Below, one piece after another: positions 32,342 to 44,666 of a stretch of 64,000 nt of DNA; position 1 is the first letter of the stretch, and each line of letters opens with the position of its first letter. The stretch covers positions 1,116,001 to 1,180,000 of the forward strand of contig JAMWFC010000077.1 of the NCBI GenBank assembly GCA_027475525.1, written 5' to 3'. Position numbers and translations under genes: made by a program. The DNA is from Macrolepiota albuminosa. Lineage: Eukaryota; Basidiomycota; Agaricomycetes; Agaricales; Agaricaceae. Under the pieces are notes generated by a model. The model ran no database searches. It was not told the origin of the DNA and saw only the letters and a program-made list of their open reading frames with translations.

Positions 32342-33790
32342 TCAGATGAATGGAAAGGTACCAACATTTTCCTCAATTTGGATCCAAGGATCATCAAGTA
32401 ATTGAGAGGCAGAGGCTCGCATCTCCTGAGTCCATGTTAGGATCCTCCTCATGAAGGCGAGAAATATTTCCGACTCTTGGGCCGTCCTATTCTCTCCTGC
32501 TTTTTCTAAACACGACGCAAGTAATGACTCGAGAGTCTCATGAACAATATCCTCTTTGGGTGACCCATCTTTGTGAAAAAACTCGAGTGCACGTGAGCCG
32601 GAGTCATCGAGTAGCTGTTGTGGTGGTGGTCCGAGCAGGGCAGCCATCCAAGCAAGCTGGATCCTGTTAGCAGTCTGTTCGTCAGTCTGTTCGCCCGAAT
32701 TATTTTTTCGGGAGAAAAGAAAGGTGGAGAACATCAGGTTCCATATCTATACCGATGGATGAGAAACGAAGAAAGGAAAGAAAACTGTCATAAAACAGAC
32801 CATACAACCCAAGCTCCAGATATCCGCCGGTGTACCCCATGGGATATGCAGAAAGACCTCTGGTGCTCGATAAAGAACGGGTTGTATAAGCTCTTTATAA
32901 GATTTTTTGCCAGTACGCGCTTCGCCGAAATCACATAGAACTGGCATACTATTCGCTCCTATCCAACGAGGGGCAGTTCCTGGATAGTCTTTTGTTTCAA
33001 ACACGATAGTTCCTTCGGTGACTTTCCTGGCGCTAGGATGTTGTATTTCTATTTCCTCGGCCTCCTGAAGGAGTGATTCATCATGAATCCGAAGGAGAAT
33101 GTTTTTTGCTTGCAGGTCTAAAGTAACTCAGAGCTTGAAGGTCATGTACAATGACGAATAAATCTACCTGCATGGACGATTCCGGCACTGTGGATAAAAG
33201 CTAGTGCGTGCAACATTTGCCGAGCGAGGTATTTGACACATGAAATGGAAAGACAACCACCACACGCGTCAGCAAACATATCGACGGTAACACCGAGAGG
33301 TTCATGTATAAGGAAAGGGTAATTGCGGCCCTCTATTTCTAGTTCGAAGTGATCCAATGCTTGTCTGACGAAACGTTTTCCGTCCATGTTGCTTGTTTTC
33401 GCAGCCTCGGATAAAACTTCGTACGCCCGGACTTCCCGTTGCACGGAAGGATAGTCACAGACCATGGATTTCATACACACGTATTCACCACAGCTTCTAA
33501 CGCTCAGAATATTTCATCAGAAGGGAAATGGGAACGACTAACTGAAGGTCTCGACATATCCAAAGGGTAGACGTGGTTCCAAACCCGACTTTATACAGAA
33601 CTTGATACTTGGAGTGGATGATATCACCAATTCGAACTGGATAGAACGACTCAGGCGTGTACCATGCCCATCGCTCTTCATCTATAATCTCCGAGGGAGA
33701 AAATATGCTAAAGCCGGTGGTTGGAAAAACACGGGGGGCTACAAGAGAGTGAGGTGTAGAACTATGGAGGGGAACAGTCAATTCGGACAT
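32342..33790 (-). CDS. SRPK-like protein kinase
   Basis: Serine/threonine kinase of the CMGC/SRPK-like group expanded in Agaricomycetes. Four exons: 33,790-33,543, 33,496-33,168, 33,117-32,801 and 32,746-32,342, with introns of 46, 50, 50 and 54 nt, giving 432 residues. The lead YPVRIGDIIHSKYQVLYKVG is typical of SRPKs. The Gly loop is near residues 69-75 (GFGTTSTLW) and the ATP lysine is in VCMK (about 92). The catalytic loop HADLQAKN has the Asp (about 193) but Gln where most kinases have Lys, a variant seen in fungal SRPK-like families. Other motifs are DFG in LCDFGEAR (about 255), the APE motif in YRAPEV, and DIWSLG. All blocks are intact. Substrate unknown; divergent from the P450 with about 1.6 kb between. 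Confidence 0.9.
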
Positions 33791-35349
33791 CTTGAGACGT
33801 TCAATGTACACTGTAGACGCAAGTATGGTCGGGGATCGCTGGAGAGGGACTTTTGTCACGTTTGTTTGTTCCAGGTATGAAAAAGATCCAGGAACAAGGC
33901 ATCCATGACAGCCGTTTGAAGTATGATGGGTTCATAGTCTTGTTCAAAATTTCGACACTGATATATTAGAGCAAATGTTTTTGCTTAGTTAGGCACGGCT
34001 GATGTTAGTACTGTGAGAAACCTGGTAATTGGCAAATGTTTTCTGGATATCTTGGTGGAAGTGGTAGATTTACTGGACCCACAAATACAGGGATATCATT
34101 GATGTGTCGTCCATTGCATAACAACTATAGTCACCCTTTGAGGTTACTGGAGGGAGAAGCTTCGGTCTTGTTATCAATGAAAAGAGGTCAAGGGGCTATC
34201 ATAGTCTGAAATCATTTCGACAAAAGGGTGCGGGTTTTGTTTGGAACATCCGTCAACATGATCTTTATTGCGAGTTTGTTGTTGTTAGGCTGTTGTAACC
34301 GCAGCGTGGAGTGTGGCATCCTGAACTTCAGGATGCCACATTGGACCTGAACCCCACAGTCCTATGCAATCTATCTTTAGCGATCTCTTAGCTACTTATA
34401 TAAAACTGAACCGATCTTATTCCAGTTCTCACCGCGCGACTCGAAGTGTTCCGTGACCCTTAAGCTTCACTATAAACAGCAGGCTACCTTGAACACTACT
34501 CAAAAAGTCCTAAAACATCTCTGCTCACTATTTGTGGGACTTCAACAGTCTGATCAACACCCCCCTTGGTGAGTAGAAAAGTCTATTTCTAGTAACAAAT
34601 CTATTACACGCAGATACCCAGCGAGTTCGAGCTCTGACCACAACGACTGTGGACCAGAAAGAGAAAGCGGGAGAACTCAAATGCGGCACCAGTGTAGCTG
34701 GGCCGCAGGCCGTAGTCACCCCAAGGTGGGGAGGTGAAGTTTCCTGCCAATTAATAATTGGGCCGATCGTGTGATGACATTCCTGAGATCGTCGCAACTA
34801 AGGAGGCGCACGGTGCGCTATGCGGCAAGGAGGCCTTGATACGACGTCCAAAGAATCTCTGCTGAATTACTTTGGTACCCCTCATAGGAAGCGAGCAAAA
34901 TTCTGCCTCGTCAACAGACAAGGAGCGAGGGCTAGTCACGGAGTAACTTTGAGAATGAAACGTTCAGACTCACTGGATCTAGATGTACGGAAATTCCCGT
35001 ACCCCGTACAAAATCCTCCAAACCAGTGAAATCCGGACAAATCCCTTAAACTAAACACGACCAAGCAGGGTGGACGCACTGATCGATCCAGTGCATAGGG
35101 AGAAAGCTCCTCAATTACCTATTTGGAGAACAGTCTCTCAAGCTACCTTCGGCTTCAATGCTCGAAGCATGCCTGGGTAGGAGGCCACGCAATAACTGCC
35201 TTTTCTTTGGAAGTAAAGCAGGAATGCAATTTCCAAGGCCGGTTTGGTGATGATCAGCTGCCAGCTTTGTCACTGCCGTCGACATATAAAGAAGTTTCGT
35301 TGGCATATAAAGAGCAGCTGCATCCGTTATCATTTGATACTACCTTTCG
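33791..35349. other. Divergent intergenic region with LTR-like segment
   Basis: Between the kinase and P450 starts. It contains a possible solo or partial LTR (34,291-34,559) with a strong palindrome. At 34,567-34,611 a GTGAGT...CGCAG pair looks like an intron, followed by a short open stretch (TTTVDQKEKAGELKCG). Nothing I can call a gene. Confidence 0.45.
34291..34559 (+). repeat. LTR-like sequence with central palindrome
   Basis: Begins TGTTGTAACC and could end ATCAACA, with a TATATAAA box near 34,396. A perfect 14 bp inverted repeat with one spacer base (TGTGGCATCCTGAA at 34,312-34,325 against 34,327-34,340) lies just inside. No matching 5 bp flanks were found, so the ends are tentative. 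Confidence 0.4.
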
Positions 35350-37526
35350 ATGATACTGCTCGGAGCGACCTTCCTCCCACCTCTCTTAGGTGGCTCAGTA
35401 CGTAGAGTAATGACAATCGACCTTCTTGGATTTTCATCATTATTGCAGACTGCACACTTTGTCTACAGGTGGTTCGAACCCCGAGAGCTTTACTTACATT
35501 TTATCCTCCTCGTGCTGGCACCTCTCGTACTCACCCCTTTCCTCATAGCTTCTTTCTCTCATGTTCTTCTCGCTGCATTATCGGCCTGGATATGCTATCT
35601 CGCTTCATTGGTCGCCTGTACTGTTGCTTACCACCTTTCTCCTATCCATCCACTTTATAAATACCCTGGACCGCTCCTCTGCAAGGTCACTAAACTGTAT
35701 TTCACTGGTGTGGTCTTCGGCGGCAAGCAGCATAAGTATTACAACCAGCTCCATCGACGTTACGGGGACATTGTGAGGATTGGTGCGTCTTGCGATTACA
35801 GTAAAACAGAGCTCCAAGTCTCACGAGTCTTTCCACATGGACCAGGGCCGAATGAGCTATCATTTTCTTCACATGACTTCATTGGACCGGTATACGGCCC
35901 CAATGGAATGCCCAAGTCTGCTTGTGAGTTTCGCATGGTCATCTGACGTGTGGGTAACAACGTAATTGAATGCCCTAGTTTGGGACGGGCAAACCATCGA
36001 TCCAGATCATAAGATTATGGTCGGAATTAGAAATCCTCAGGAGCACGCTAACCTCAGACGCGCATGGGCAAGGGGCTTCACATCAGAGGCACTGCGCGGG
36101 TATCAACCCATACTCAGTAAACGCGTTGATCAACTTTCCGACCATCTGGGGAAACGGACTGGTCAGACTGTTGATCTGTCAAAATGGATAACATGGTTCA
36201 CGTAGGTTTTCTCGCCTCTAATCTTGATATCTCGTTTGTTATTTATTCAATCTCAATTGTAGTAACGATGTCATAAATGATATTGCGTGGGTTTTCCACG
36301 CATAACAAGATCCATCTTTAACACTTGACGTTCCAGATTTGGAGATAACCTTGATGTAATGGTAAACGAAGGTTCTCAGGCGCATTTGGATGAACTTGAC
36401 GACGCGACGTCGTGCGTATGCTGTAGACATTATGTCGTCGCTTTCCAATCCTTATTCACTTGGGCGACGTTTACAGCTTTGGTGCAATTGTGTCCCATCT
36501 ACCATGGATCGGGCCATTTTTCAAAGCTATTCCTGCTGTAGAAAAGAAGTTGAAGAGTTATCAAAGTATCTGCTATGCACGTTTGAAAAGGAGACTTGAG
36601 GAAGGCTCGAAGTCCGGCACTCAGGACTTGATTCATTATTTAGTACGTTCCATCTCAGTTATAAATCATGCTATTGAATGCATATGCTGACATACATACA
36701 ATCCCCAAGACGGGTGGTGGGTCGGCAGATTCCCCGGCTCTTGGAATTACACAACTTGTCAACGACACTCCCATGCTAGTAGTTGCCGGGTCTGATACCA
36801 CCTCACTTACATTATGCACTCTTTTTTATTTCCTTCTTCGCAACCCTGTCATTTATTCTCGACTCCAAGCTGAACTCGACCGTTCCAATCTTGCGTCCGA
36901 CGACTCGTCGGGATTGGCGCAATTGGAATACCTAAACGCTGTGATGTAAGTGAATCGTGGTGTTATCTACACTGCTCATTGGTCTTTAGAAACGAAGCGC
37001 TTCGTATCATCCCTCCTGTTTTGAGTGGATCATCCCGCGCTCCTTTGATTGGGAGCGGGGGTTGCATGATAGGTCCTTAGTCCGTACCTCCTCTCCTTGT
37101 TTTTTCTTTTTGTCCTTTACCATCTTATACAGCTTCTTACCCGAAGGGACTACAGTTACTATTCATACTTATACTTTGCATCGGGATCCGCGAAATTTCT
37201 TCCTCCCCGACGACTTTATCCCCGAACGCTGGCTCTCGGAAGAGAAACAACTCGTACTTGAACCAAACCGCTTCAAGAACCGTGCCGTCGTGATCCATAA
37301 TAAGAATGCTTTCATTCCATTCTCCTATGGTCCGGCCGACTGTATTGGCAAACGTTTTGCCTGGCAAGAGCTACGGGCCGTCACTGTTGCCATCCTACAG
37401 CGCTTTACCTTGAAATTCGACCCGAGATATGACCAAGCTAGCTGGGAACGTGACATGCGTGATTACTTCATAACTCGGAAGCCCCCTTTATACGTTATTT
37501 TTACACCACGACTGGCTTCCATTTGA
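35350..37526 (+). CDS. Cytochrome P450 monooxygenase
   Basis: Membrane-bound heme monooxygenase of the ER; substrate unknown. Nine exons: 35,350-35,782, 35,846-35,923, 35,979-36,201, 36,263-36,286, 36,337-36,361, 36,427-36,642, 36,710-36,945, 36,990-37,079 and 37,133-37,526. They join in frame to 572 residues. The N-terminus has several hydrophobic segments, as in many Agaricomycete microsomal P450s. Motifs: C-helix W-x3-R in RRAWARGF, I-helix AGSDTT (about 359-364), K-helix EALR (414-417), PERW, and the heme loop [10 protein letters not shown] with Cys near 512. The fifth junction (36,361/36,427) and the eighth donor (GTCCGT at 37,080) were chosen by frame and family fit and are the least certain. 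It appears intact. No cluster partners are visible. Confidence 0.92.
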
Positions 37527-38432
37527 AAGGAATGGTAGTAGTTTTAAGTACATGTAGAATGTAGTCTATGCGATGGCGAGCGTAACATGTTCAATCTATC
37601 GAGCTCGCGCAGTGTAAGACGACGAGATTTCCGACGCCATTGCTCGGAGACACATATGGGAATGAAACAATTAAACAAGCTCAAGGGAGGACGACGACGT
37701 GAATGTTATGTTATCCTAATCGTAATCTAATCTCCCATCCTGATCTAGATATTGCCGCTTGCAACGGCCGTTTATCGGGCGTCCTGACGCCACACCATCA
37801 ATTGACACCCTGCATATTCACGAAATTTTGTTTGTTTCTATGCTCAAGCGTGCCCGCTCAGTGGTGTTGTGACATCGATGTCGGATATAGTTGACCCAAG
37901 CAAATCAATTCTAGCATTACATCGCTGTCGATGAACACACGGATGTCAGAGACTCGTTCAAGATTCTTGAAGACTTGAGATTATCGAGCGAGCACACAAG
38001 AGGGAGACAACTGCGTTAATTGCCTAAGGTTGTTAACGAAATACATGAGGCTTTATAGTAATTAGATAGAGGAGAATTGAAACAAGGGGCAAGCGAGTAA
38101 GGAAAAAAGTCTGAAAAAAGTCTGAAGATATGGAAGCCTGTGATAAAAATTAAGGAGAAAATAAGGAGAATACGTAATTAGGAGAATTCGGAACTTTAAG
38201 CATATAGGAGTGTGCTGACGAGGTTATGTATGAGTAAATAGTAGGTGATCGAATAGGAACTTGGAATCGGTTGATCGTGACAACGGAGCGGTAATCTGCG
38301 CACCTGCGGAACAGTTATTTTTGTAGTCGTAGTGATTGACAAAGACGCGAGTGACTCGTGCACTTGGGGGATGTATACCGGTTCCTCTAGTTAGCGGGCG
38401 CAATATATTCTCAAGCATGCCAATACTTCATC
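37527..38432. other. Intergenic region between P450 and the Tnp2-type transposon
   Basis: No gene recognised. It ends at the transposon target site CTTCATC. A tandem AAAAAAGTCTG lies near 38,104. Confidence 0.5.
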
Positions 38433-38711
38433 CCCAGTGAGAACTGGATCTGGAGGGATCCGGGAGGATCGGAGAATCTGTGTAAATTTCCGGTCTGGGC
38501 TGAACTGGGCTGAAATTTCGGCACAACTCTCAATTTAGACAATATTAGTCAGATATCTGTATATTTAGAACAGCTGCGATGATTGCGCAATTATTGCATG
38601 CAATCACGCAACATTGCATGGCAGATGGCGTGATGATCAACATCGATTACACAGGAAGTAGCTTGACAACGTTCTCCATCTTCCTTACACCTTTCCTTTG
38701 TCTCCACTGCT

Positions 38712-41700
38712 ATGGCTAGCTCAGATTACAAACCTTGCTGGTGTACAACCTGCCGTGGTTCTCTTGTTTCAAGAAAAACAGTTTATAATCACCGCAACCG
38801 TCCACAGGTGCAGCAGCAGAATGACATGTCATATTCTGAATGGCTGCATAATACAGGGCAGTCTAATGATGCTAGATTTAAAGCTTCTAGTAGCAAACAG
38901 CATCCAGGTGATGAAGAGAGTGTTGAGAGGAGTCATAGTTCAAAAAAGCGAGCTCGTCTGGTTAGTAACATTATTGAGCTACATATTGTTGTTGTCTGAT
39001 AAATAATGGTGTTATAGTTTTTTGCTGATCAAGATGATATGTCTATTGGACTTGTGCATGATTCTACAGTATCTGAATATCAAGAGCTTATTATAGGCAG
39101 TGGGATACCTGATACTCACACTCAGCAGCCTGCTGTTGTTTCAGATATTGAAGAAGAGGAATCAAGGTTAGATAATACTGATGTTGAGGACCAAGATGAG
39201 ACAGATATAACTGCTGCTTATGCAAATGCACAAGCTCTATTGGATGTTTATGCTGATAGTCAAGAGGTACACTCTTCAGAGGACTCAGAAGAAGATGAAC
39301 TATTTCCAGAGGCTCATATTGAGAGTCTTCATATTTCTCAGGACTATATACATTTGATTCAGACTGCTACTCTGGACAAAGACAAGCTTGACAATGATAC
39401 TCTCTATCGTCTCCGAAATCCCACTAAAGGGCCTATTGATATCAGTAATCCTGATAACAGACTCTCTCTTGAAATTTTTACTGCTACAAATGCTAGTGAG
39501 GCAACCTACAATCAATGCCGCAGTGCTATTCTTCACCGCTATCCTGACAGTGAAATACTCTCCTTTTACAAAGTTAAGCAGCTCATTGCTGATGCTAGTG
39601 GTGTTGTCCCAGTTATGGATGATATGTGCATCAATTCATGCCATGCATTCACTGGTCCTTTTGCAGAGCTTGATGCTTGTAGCATATGTTATGAGCCACG
39701 CTATAATCAAGAGCAGCTTGCTAAATATGGGAAAAAAGTGCCTCAGCAGCAGACATGCACATTTCCTCTTGGACCACAGATTCAAACATTGCGCCGATCA
39801 ACAGAAGGAGCTGATGAAATGTGCTACCTCAAGCATAAAATTACAAAAGTAACAGAGCTACTTGAAGATCTCAATGATGATGGTGACATGATTTATGATG
39901 ACATTTTTTGTGGAAGTGACTTTATTAAATTTGCTGATCAAGTTAAAATCACCAGCAAAGATACTATGATATCTATGTCTATTGATGGTGTACAACTGTA
40001 CCAGAGCAAAAAATCTGATGCCTGGATAGGCATTGGTAAAATTGAAAACTATGCTCCTGATCTGCGCTTCAAGGAAAAAAAAGTCCTTGTGCTCTTTACT
40101 ATTCCTGGTCCAAACAAGCCAAAGATTGTTGATTCATATACTTTTCGAACAATTTATCATTTGTCAGCTCTTCAACATGAGCACAATGGTCAAGGTTTAG
40201 CTGTCTGGGATGCAAAATCACAAAGTGTTATTCATTCTCGCATTCTGTTTGCTCTTGGAACTGCAGATGCTGTGGCTATTACAGAACTAGATGGTCGAGT
40301 TGGGCATCATGGAGCACAAGGTTGCCGCCTTGGTTGTGGCATGAAGGGGCGCCATAAACCCAATAGTGGCCATTACTTTGCTGCTCATCTTAGGCCTAAT
40401 AACTATACAGTATATGACTGTAATCATGAAGACATTAATATTCGACAATTACAGCCACTTTCTGTTGACACTTATAAGCAGAATATATTCAGACTCATTA
40501 GCTCAGAGGATCAAGCTACCTATGAGCGCAATTGCAAAAATACTGGTCTTAGCAAACCTAGCCTTCTCAGTGGTCTAGATCCTAAACTTTCTATTCCAGT
40601 GCCTCATTGCTTTCCTCTTGATTTGATGCATTTACCCTCTATCAACATTCCAGAATTATTAATATCTCTTTGGCGTGGTACACTCAAACATTCAAATGAT
40701 GATCAATGGGAATGGGCCACTCTTGTTGGAGATGTCTGGATTGATCATGGAAAGCTTGTAGAGAATGCAACTCAGTATTTTCCTTCATCTTTTCACTGCA
40801 CACCTCGCAACCCAGCAGAAAAGATTTCTAGTGGCTTTAAAGCCACTGAATGGTTCCTCTATATATATGGACTTGGTCCAGCTTTTTTCCGCATAGTTCT
40901 ACCAACCCCATATTGGAAAAATTTTTGCAAACTAGTTGCTGCAATTAGGATCTTTGTTCAGCGATGTATAACTGGACATCAGATTATTGAGGGATATTCT
41001 CTGCTTGTGCAATTTATTGAAGAATATGAAATCCTTTATTATCAGCGCCGAGTTGATCGGCTTCAAGTTTGCCGCCCATCAATACATACTCTAGGTCATT
41101 TAGCATATGAAACACTCCGAGTGGGACCTGGAGCATATTACTCACAATATACAATGGAGCGCACTATTGGTAGCCTTGGAAAGAAGATCAGACAGCCTTC
41201 CAATCCATTTGCTAATTTAGCTCAGCGAGCTTTGCTCCAGTGTCAGATCAATGCTCTTGTGAACTTATGTCCAGAGCTTGAGGTCATGGTTCGCAAATCA
41301 CAGTTACCTGTTCCACCACCTCTTAGGGGCAAGCCAATTCTATTACACCGCCGTGATAAGTATCCACACAGGCTCAAAAATGATGCAGAGCAGACTGTAA
41401 TATCAGAATCATTTGATTTATCTATTGTGAGGCGCTGGGGTCGCATCCGGTTGCCAAATGGTCAAATTGCACGCAGTGTCTTTAGTGATGAAGAACGAAC
41501 AGGTAACACAAGAATCAGTCATAATATCAAGGTGAGTGCTCAACAAATATTTTTCACAACAGCTTAACATTTTTGCAAGATCAATCTGAATGGAAAGATC
41601 ACTTATGCAGAAGTTCGCTTTTATTTCTATATCAGCTCAGAAAAAGATTCCAACTCTGAAATAAGTGACTCAGACAACTCTTCTGAGGAACTGGAACCAT

Positions 41701-41933
41701 GGGCACTTGTTTCAGTCTATTCAGATCCAGAACCTAACATTCTTGCAGAGTCATACAACACAATTTGGGCATGCAGGAATAGAGGTTCAAATGGCTTACA
41801 AGCAATCCTTGCATCAGATATAATTTCGCTTGTGTCAATGCAACCAATGCCAGCATTTTCTCATGAGCCTCAGGATCTTTGGTTTGTGGTTGAAAAGTCA
41901 AGCTTGGAAGAGGTACAATCAGGTGAGGATTAG
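38712..41933 (+). CDS. Transposase, Tnp2/Plavaka-like
   Basis: Catalyses cut-and-paste transposition. Three exons (38,712-38,960, 39,018-41,531 and 41,580-41,933), introns of 57 and 48 nt, 1,038 residues without stops. The N-terminus has the family's zinc-binding start (CWCTTCRGSLVSRKTVYNHR). An acidic linker follows. The central Tnp2 region includes CSICYEPRY, the FALGTADAVA segment, GRVGHHGAQGCRLGCGMKGR, and PHCFPLDLMHL, whose Asp is a likely metal-binding residue by analogy with Tnp2. The C-terminal domain (ALVSVYSDPEP, then DIISLVSMQPMP and FVVEKSSLEE) is the one normally found in these fungal transposases. The complete open frame suggests recent activity. The gene starts about 280 bp inside the left TIR. 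Confidence 0.9.
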
Positions 41934-42689
41934 GATGGGGAATTAAAGTTCTATTAAATATATGACCAAGAAATTTCTGCTATGTAATTCCATCCAAATA
42001 TACTTGCTTTGAATGAATTGAATCTATTATCTGTAACTCTTTGATCTATAATTAATTGTGGAAGTACATAAAATTAAATAAATTGTAGATTACAAACAGA
42101 TTCTAAGCAAGGAGAGAAAAAAAAGCAAGTGAGGAGGATGAGCACCACAAGCAAGGTTGAGCTTACAGGGAGACATCTGCATGCATAGAAGACTATAGTT
42201 CCGCGCTTGTTTTGTGCCAAGACAGAATACAAACCTGTATAGCACTAGCTCATAGGCAAGCCCTGATAACAAAATATTGTTTCTCTCGGTACAAACTCGA
42301 ACGTTAGTATGGCAGGAAGAATACTCATGCACTGGAATATTGTGCTGCTTCATCAAGAGAAATGCGCCACAGGGCCTGCGTTTGGGATTGAATTAGATTG
42401 TTGTATGAGCTGGTATAGATGAATAATGATTGTCTTGCAGTTAGACGTTGCATATAATAATGGCCTGAGAATCATCTAATCCTTACAGACTTAGAGGAAC
42501 CTTAGAGCGAGGTATGATTCTGCAGGAGAAGACAACAGATAAAACTCGCTGGCTATCTAGTAGACATAACCGAGGAGTTTTCCTCCATGACGTGTGGTGG
42601 ACTGTGTGGCGTTTGAGCAGTAAGTGCGGGCACGAATGTTTAATTAGCAGTAAATTAGAATCAAATTGTGGCGTCTAGGCCCCATGCAT
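41934..42689. other. Transposon interior without recognised gene
   Basis: AT-rich up to about 42,100, then mixed composition. It may hold the promoter or first exon of the accessory gene, since the hydrolase fragment interrupts the layout. Nothing specific recognised. Confidence 0.4.
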
Positions 42690-43145
42690 CCGCCATGATC
42701 CATGTTGAAGACAAGTCCCCGTCCTCGCCTACGCCGACAACGGCAACACCTCCAGCACCGAGCTCGTTCTCTTCCTCCACAGGCCTTTTGCCGTCGGCGA
42801 CGCCTCCCACCTCCCCGCCGCCCTCCAAGCCCGCAACATCCCTGCCCGGCTGGGGCCGCTCCTCCCCCATCTCCCCACGCACGGGCGTCTACGCCTCCAC
42901 CCTCGCCGCCGACATAACAGCCCTCGTCACCCACCTCCACCCACAGACGCACCACAAACTCCGACTATACCTCTGCACGCACTCATTCGGGACCATGCCC
43001 GCACAGATCCTCTACGGCGCCTTGCACACCGCCTTCCCACTCGCGCGGCAGCTCGCAGCACTTGTCCTCCTCGCCCCACTGCCACCCCGCCTACGCCCGC
43101 TCCCTCTCCTGGCCCACGTACCTCCTCGCCGGCCAGTCCATTAAC
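42690..43145 (+). pseudogene. Captured alpha/beta-hydrolase fragment
   Basis: A GC-rich island inside an AT-rich transposon. Translation in three successive frames gives pieces of one protein: YADNGNTSSTELVLFLHRPF with DASHLPAALQARNIPA, then AADITALVTHLHPQTHHKLR and LYLCTHSFGTMPAQILYGAL (nucleophile-elbow region around HSFG), then HCHPAYARSLSWPTYLLAGQ. This is the fungal alpha/beta-hydrolase fold with the catalytic elbow but without the full C-terminus. At least two frameshifts make it non-functional. It looks like a host gene picked up by the transposon. Confidence 0.72.
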
Positions 43146-43149
43146 ATTA

Positions 43150-44666
43150 CTATAAAGCAGCGCACGCAGAGTTCCTATTTGCTGAAAATTACTGGAAAAT
43201 CGAGACTTATGCAACAATCAAGTACCCTGATTGGACTGGTAATCTCTCAGATGATAACGATGATGATAATGATGACGACAATGCCGATAACAATTTTATT
43301 CGCCGATTAAAGCCAAAAAAGCGAAAGCGCTCTTCCTCCCCAGTTTTCGAGAAGTCAAAGCATTTCTCGCCTCCCTTTTGTGGTGCGTCAGTCTTTGAAA
43401 TTGACGATGATGGGCTTGAAGGTGCATTGCTATTCTTTTTTCTGATTTTATGCTGATTTTTATTGTAGCAGTAAAATCTTCATCGCAAGCACAGCCTTCT
43501 TCGGAAGCTGAGTCTCTGTTGCAAGCCCAGTCTCCATCACAAGCCCAGTCTCCATTGCAAGCCATATCTCCGTTACAAGCTCCATCTTCATTGCAAGCTC
43601 CGTCTTCATTACAAGCTCTGTCTTCGTCACAAGTTTTATCTGCATCACGCGCTCCATCCTCGCAATCTCTGTGCTCACAAGCCTCATCTGTATCACAAGC
43701 CCCACCCGAATCCCAAGCCCCACCCGAATCACAAGTCACGTCTTCGCAAGCTACATCTGCATCACAAGTCACACCATCACAAGTATCTGCATTGCAAGCC
43801 TCATCTTCGCAAGCCCCATCTCCCTCACAGGATCCATTGTCCATGTCCTCTGTAGCCGTTGCGTCTTTGTTTACTGTTTTATTCCTTCTCGATGCCAAAC
43901 TGACCCTGCCACGTCACAGGTACCAATTCAATCATTGCATGTACCAGCACCATCGCATATGTCAATTACAGTCACACCCTCCACCGAATCACCATTACTG
44001 CTGGCATCAACTGCCTCTGAGTCAGAGCCACCTCATTTTCAACAGCCAAAGACTCATCGGATTCTTAATCCCTTGCAAGTTGATCGATCAATCACAGCAA
44101 GGACCTCGAACTAATAAATTTTTACAGGAAAAATGTTCATGTTCCACCACCACCGATCTCGATTCCTCAAATCGCAACTGAACCAAATCCCATCATCAAG
44201 AAATCAAATTCAAAACCACTCAAGGCAAAAGACGGAGTTACGACAGCTCGGTATGTTATCATATTCGATTTTTCATTTAAATATTTACATGTTCATGTAC
44301 AGGAATCTTTATCTCATCGACTACCTCACATCGCATCCCAATGCCACTGAAGGGGAGTTCGCTATAGCATGGAAATGCTGCGATGGGCCAACAAAAGAAG
44401 TACGCTATGTTAATTTGCCCATGTACATGATACTCACCAAGCCAATCTCACAGAAATATCAGCAGCTTTCGAAAGAAGAAATCAAGGCACGGAAGAAGAG
44501 AGGACAGACAACTGAGAATGCCACATCAACTTTGCTGAATGTTCCCGACAAGAATTCATCACAACCTCTAAGGTATGCTTGCTGCTTTGTCGCTTTAGCT
44601 CAATTAAACTTAGTCGATCTTCAGAATACATTTGAAATTAAGTGGCAGATAGTTTTGGTGGTAATA
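43150..44666 (+). CDS. Accessory protein with SQA repeats and basic/acidic tracts (partial model)
   Basis: Start not found; the open frame begins near 43,150 after the hydrolase fragment. Exon pieces: 43,150-43,421 (acidic run DDNDDDNDDDN, then a basic NLS-like KPKKRKRSSS), intron to 43,468, a Ser-Gln-Ala repeat exon to 43,849, intron 43,850-43,919, then VPIQSLHVPAPSHMS onward. A further frame (near 44,130) leads by a GTATGT...TACAG intron to NLYLIDYLTSHPNATEGEFA and ends after another intron near 44,666. The junction near 44,080-44,127 is unresolved. I do not recognise the family. By analogy with En/Spm TnpA it could be a DNA-binding partner of the transposase; that is inference only. Confidence 0.5.
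43480..43830 (+). repeat. Degenerate Ser-Gln-Ala coding repeat
   Basis: About twenty units of the type S(P/S)(L/S)QA encoded by words ending CAAGC(C/T), at 15-18 bp spacing. Expected to be disordered. Confidence 0.8.

Noticed and set aside
42644..43217. Long Gly/Arg-rich minus-strand frames over the hydrolase island
   Set aside because: Shadow frames of GC-rich DNA; the plus-strand pieces match an alpha/beta-hydrolase.
43296..43898. Minus-strand Cys/Asp-rich repeat protein
   Set aside because: Antisense shadow of the SQA repeat; splice sites and coding sense are on the plus strand.
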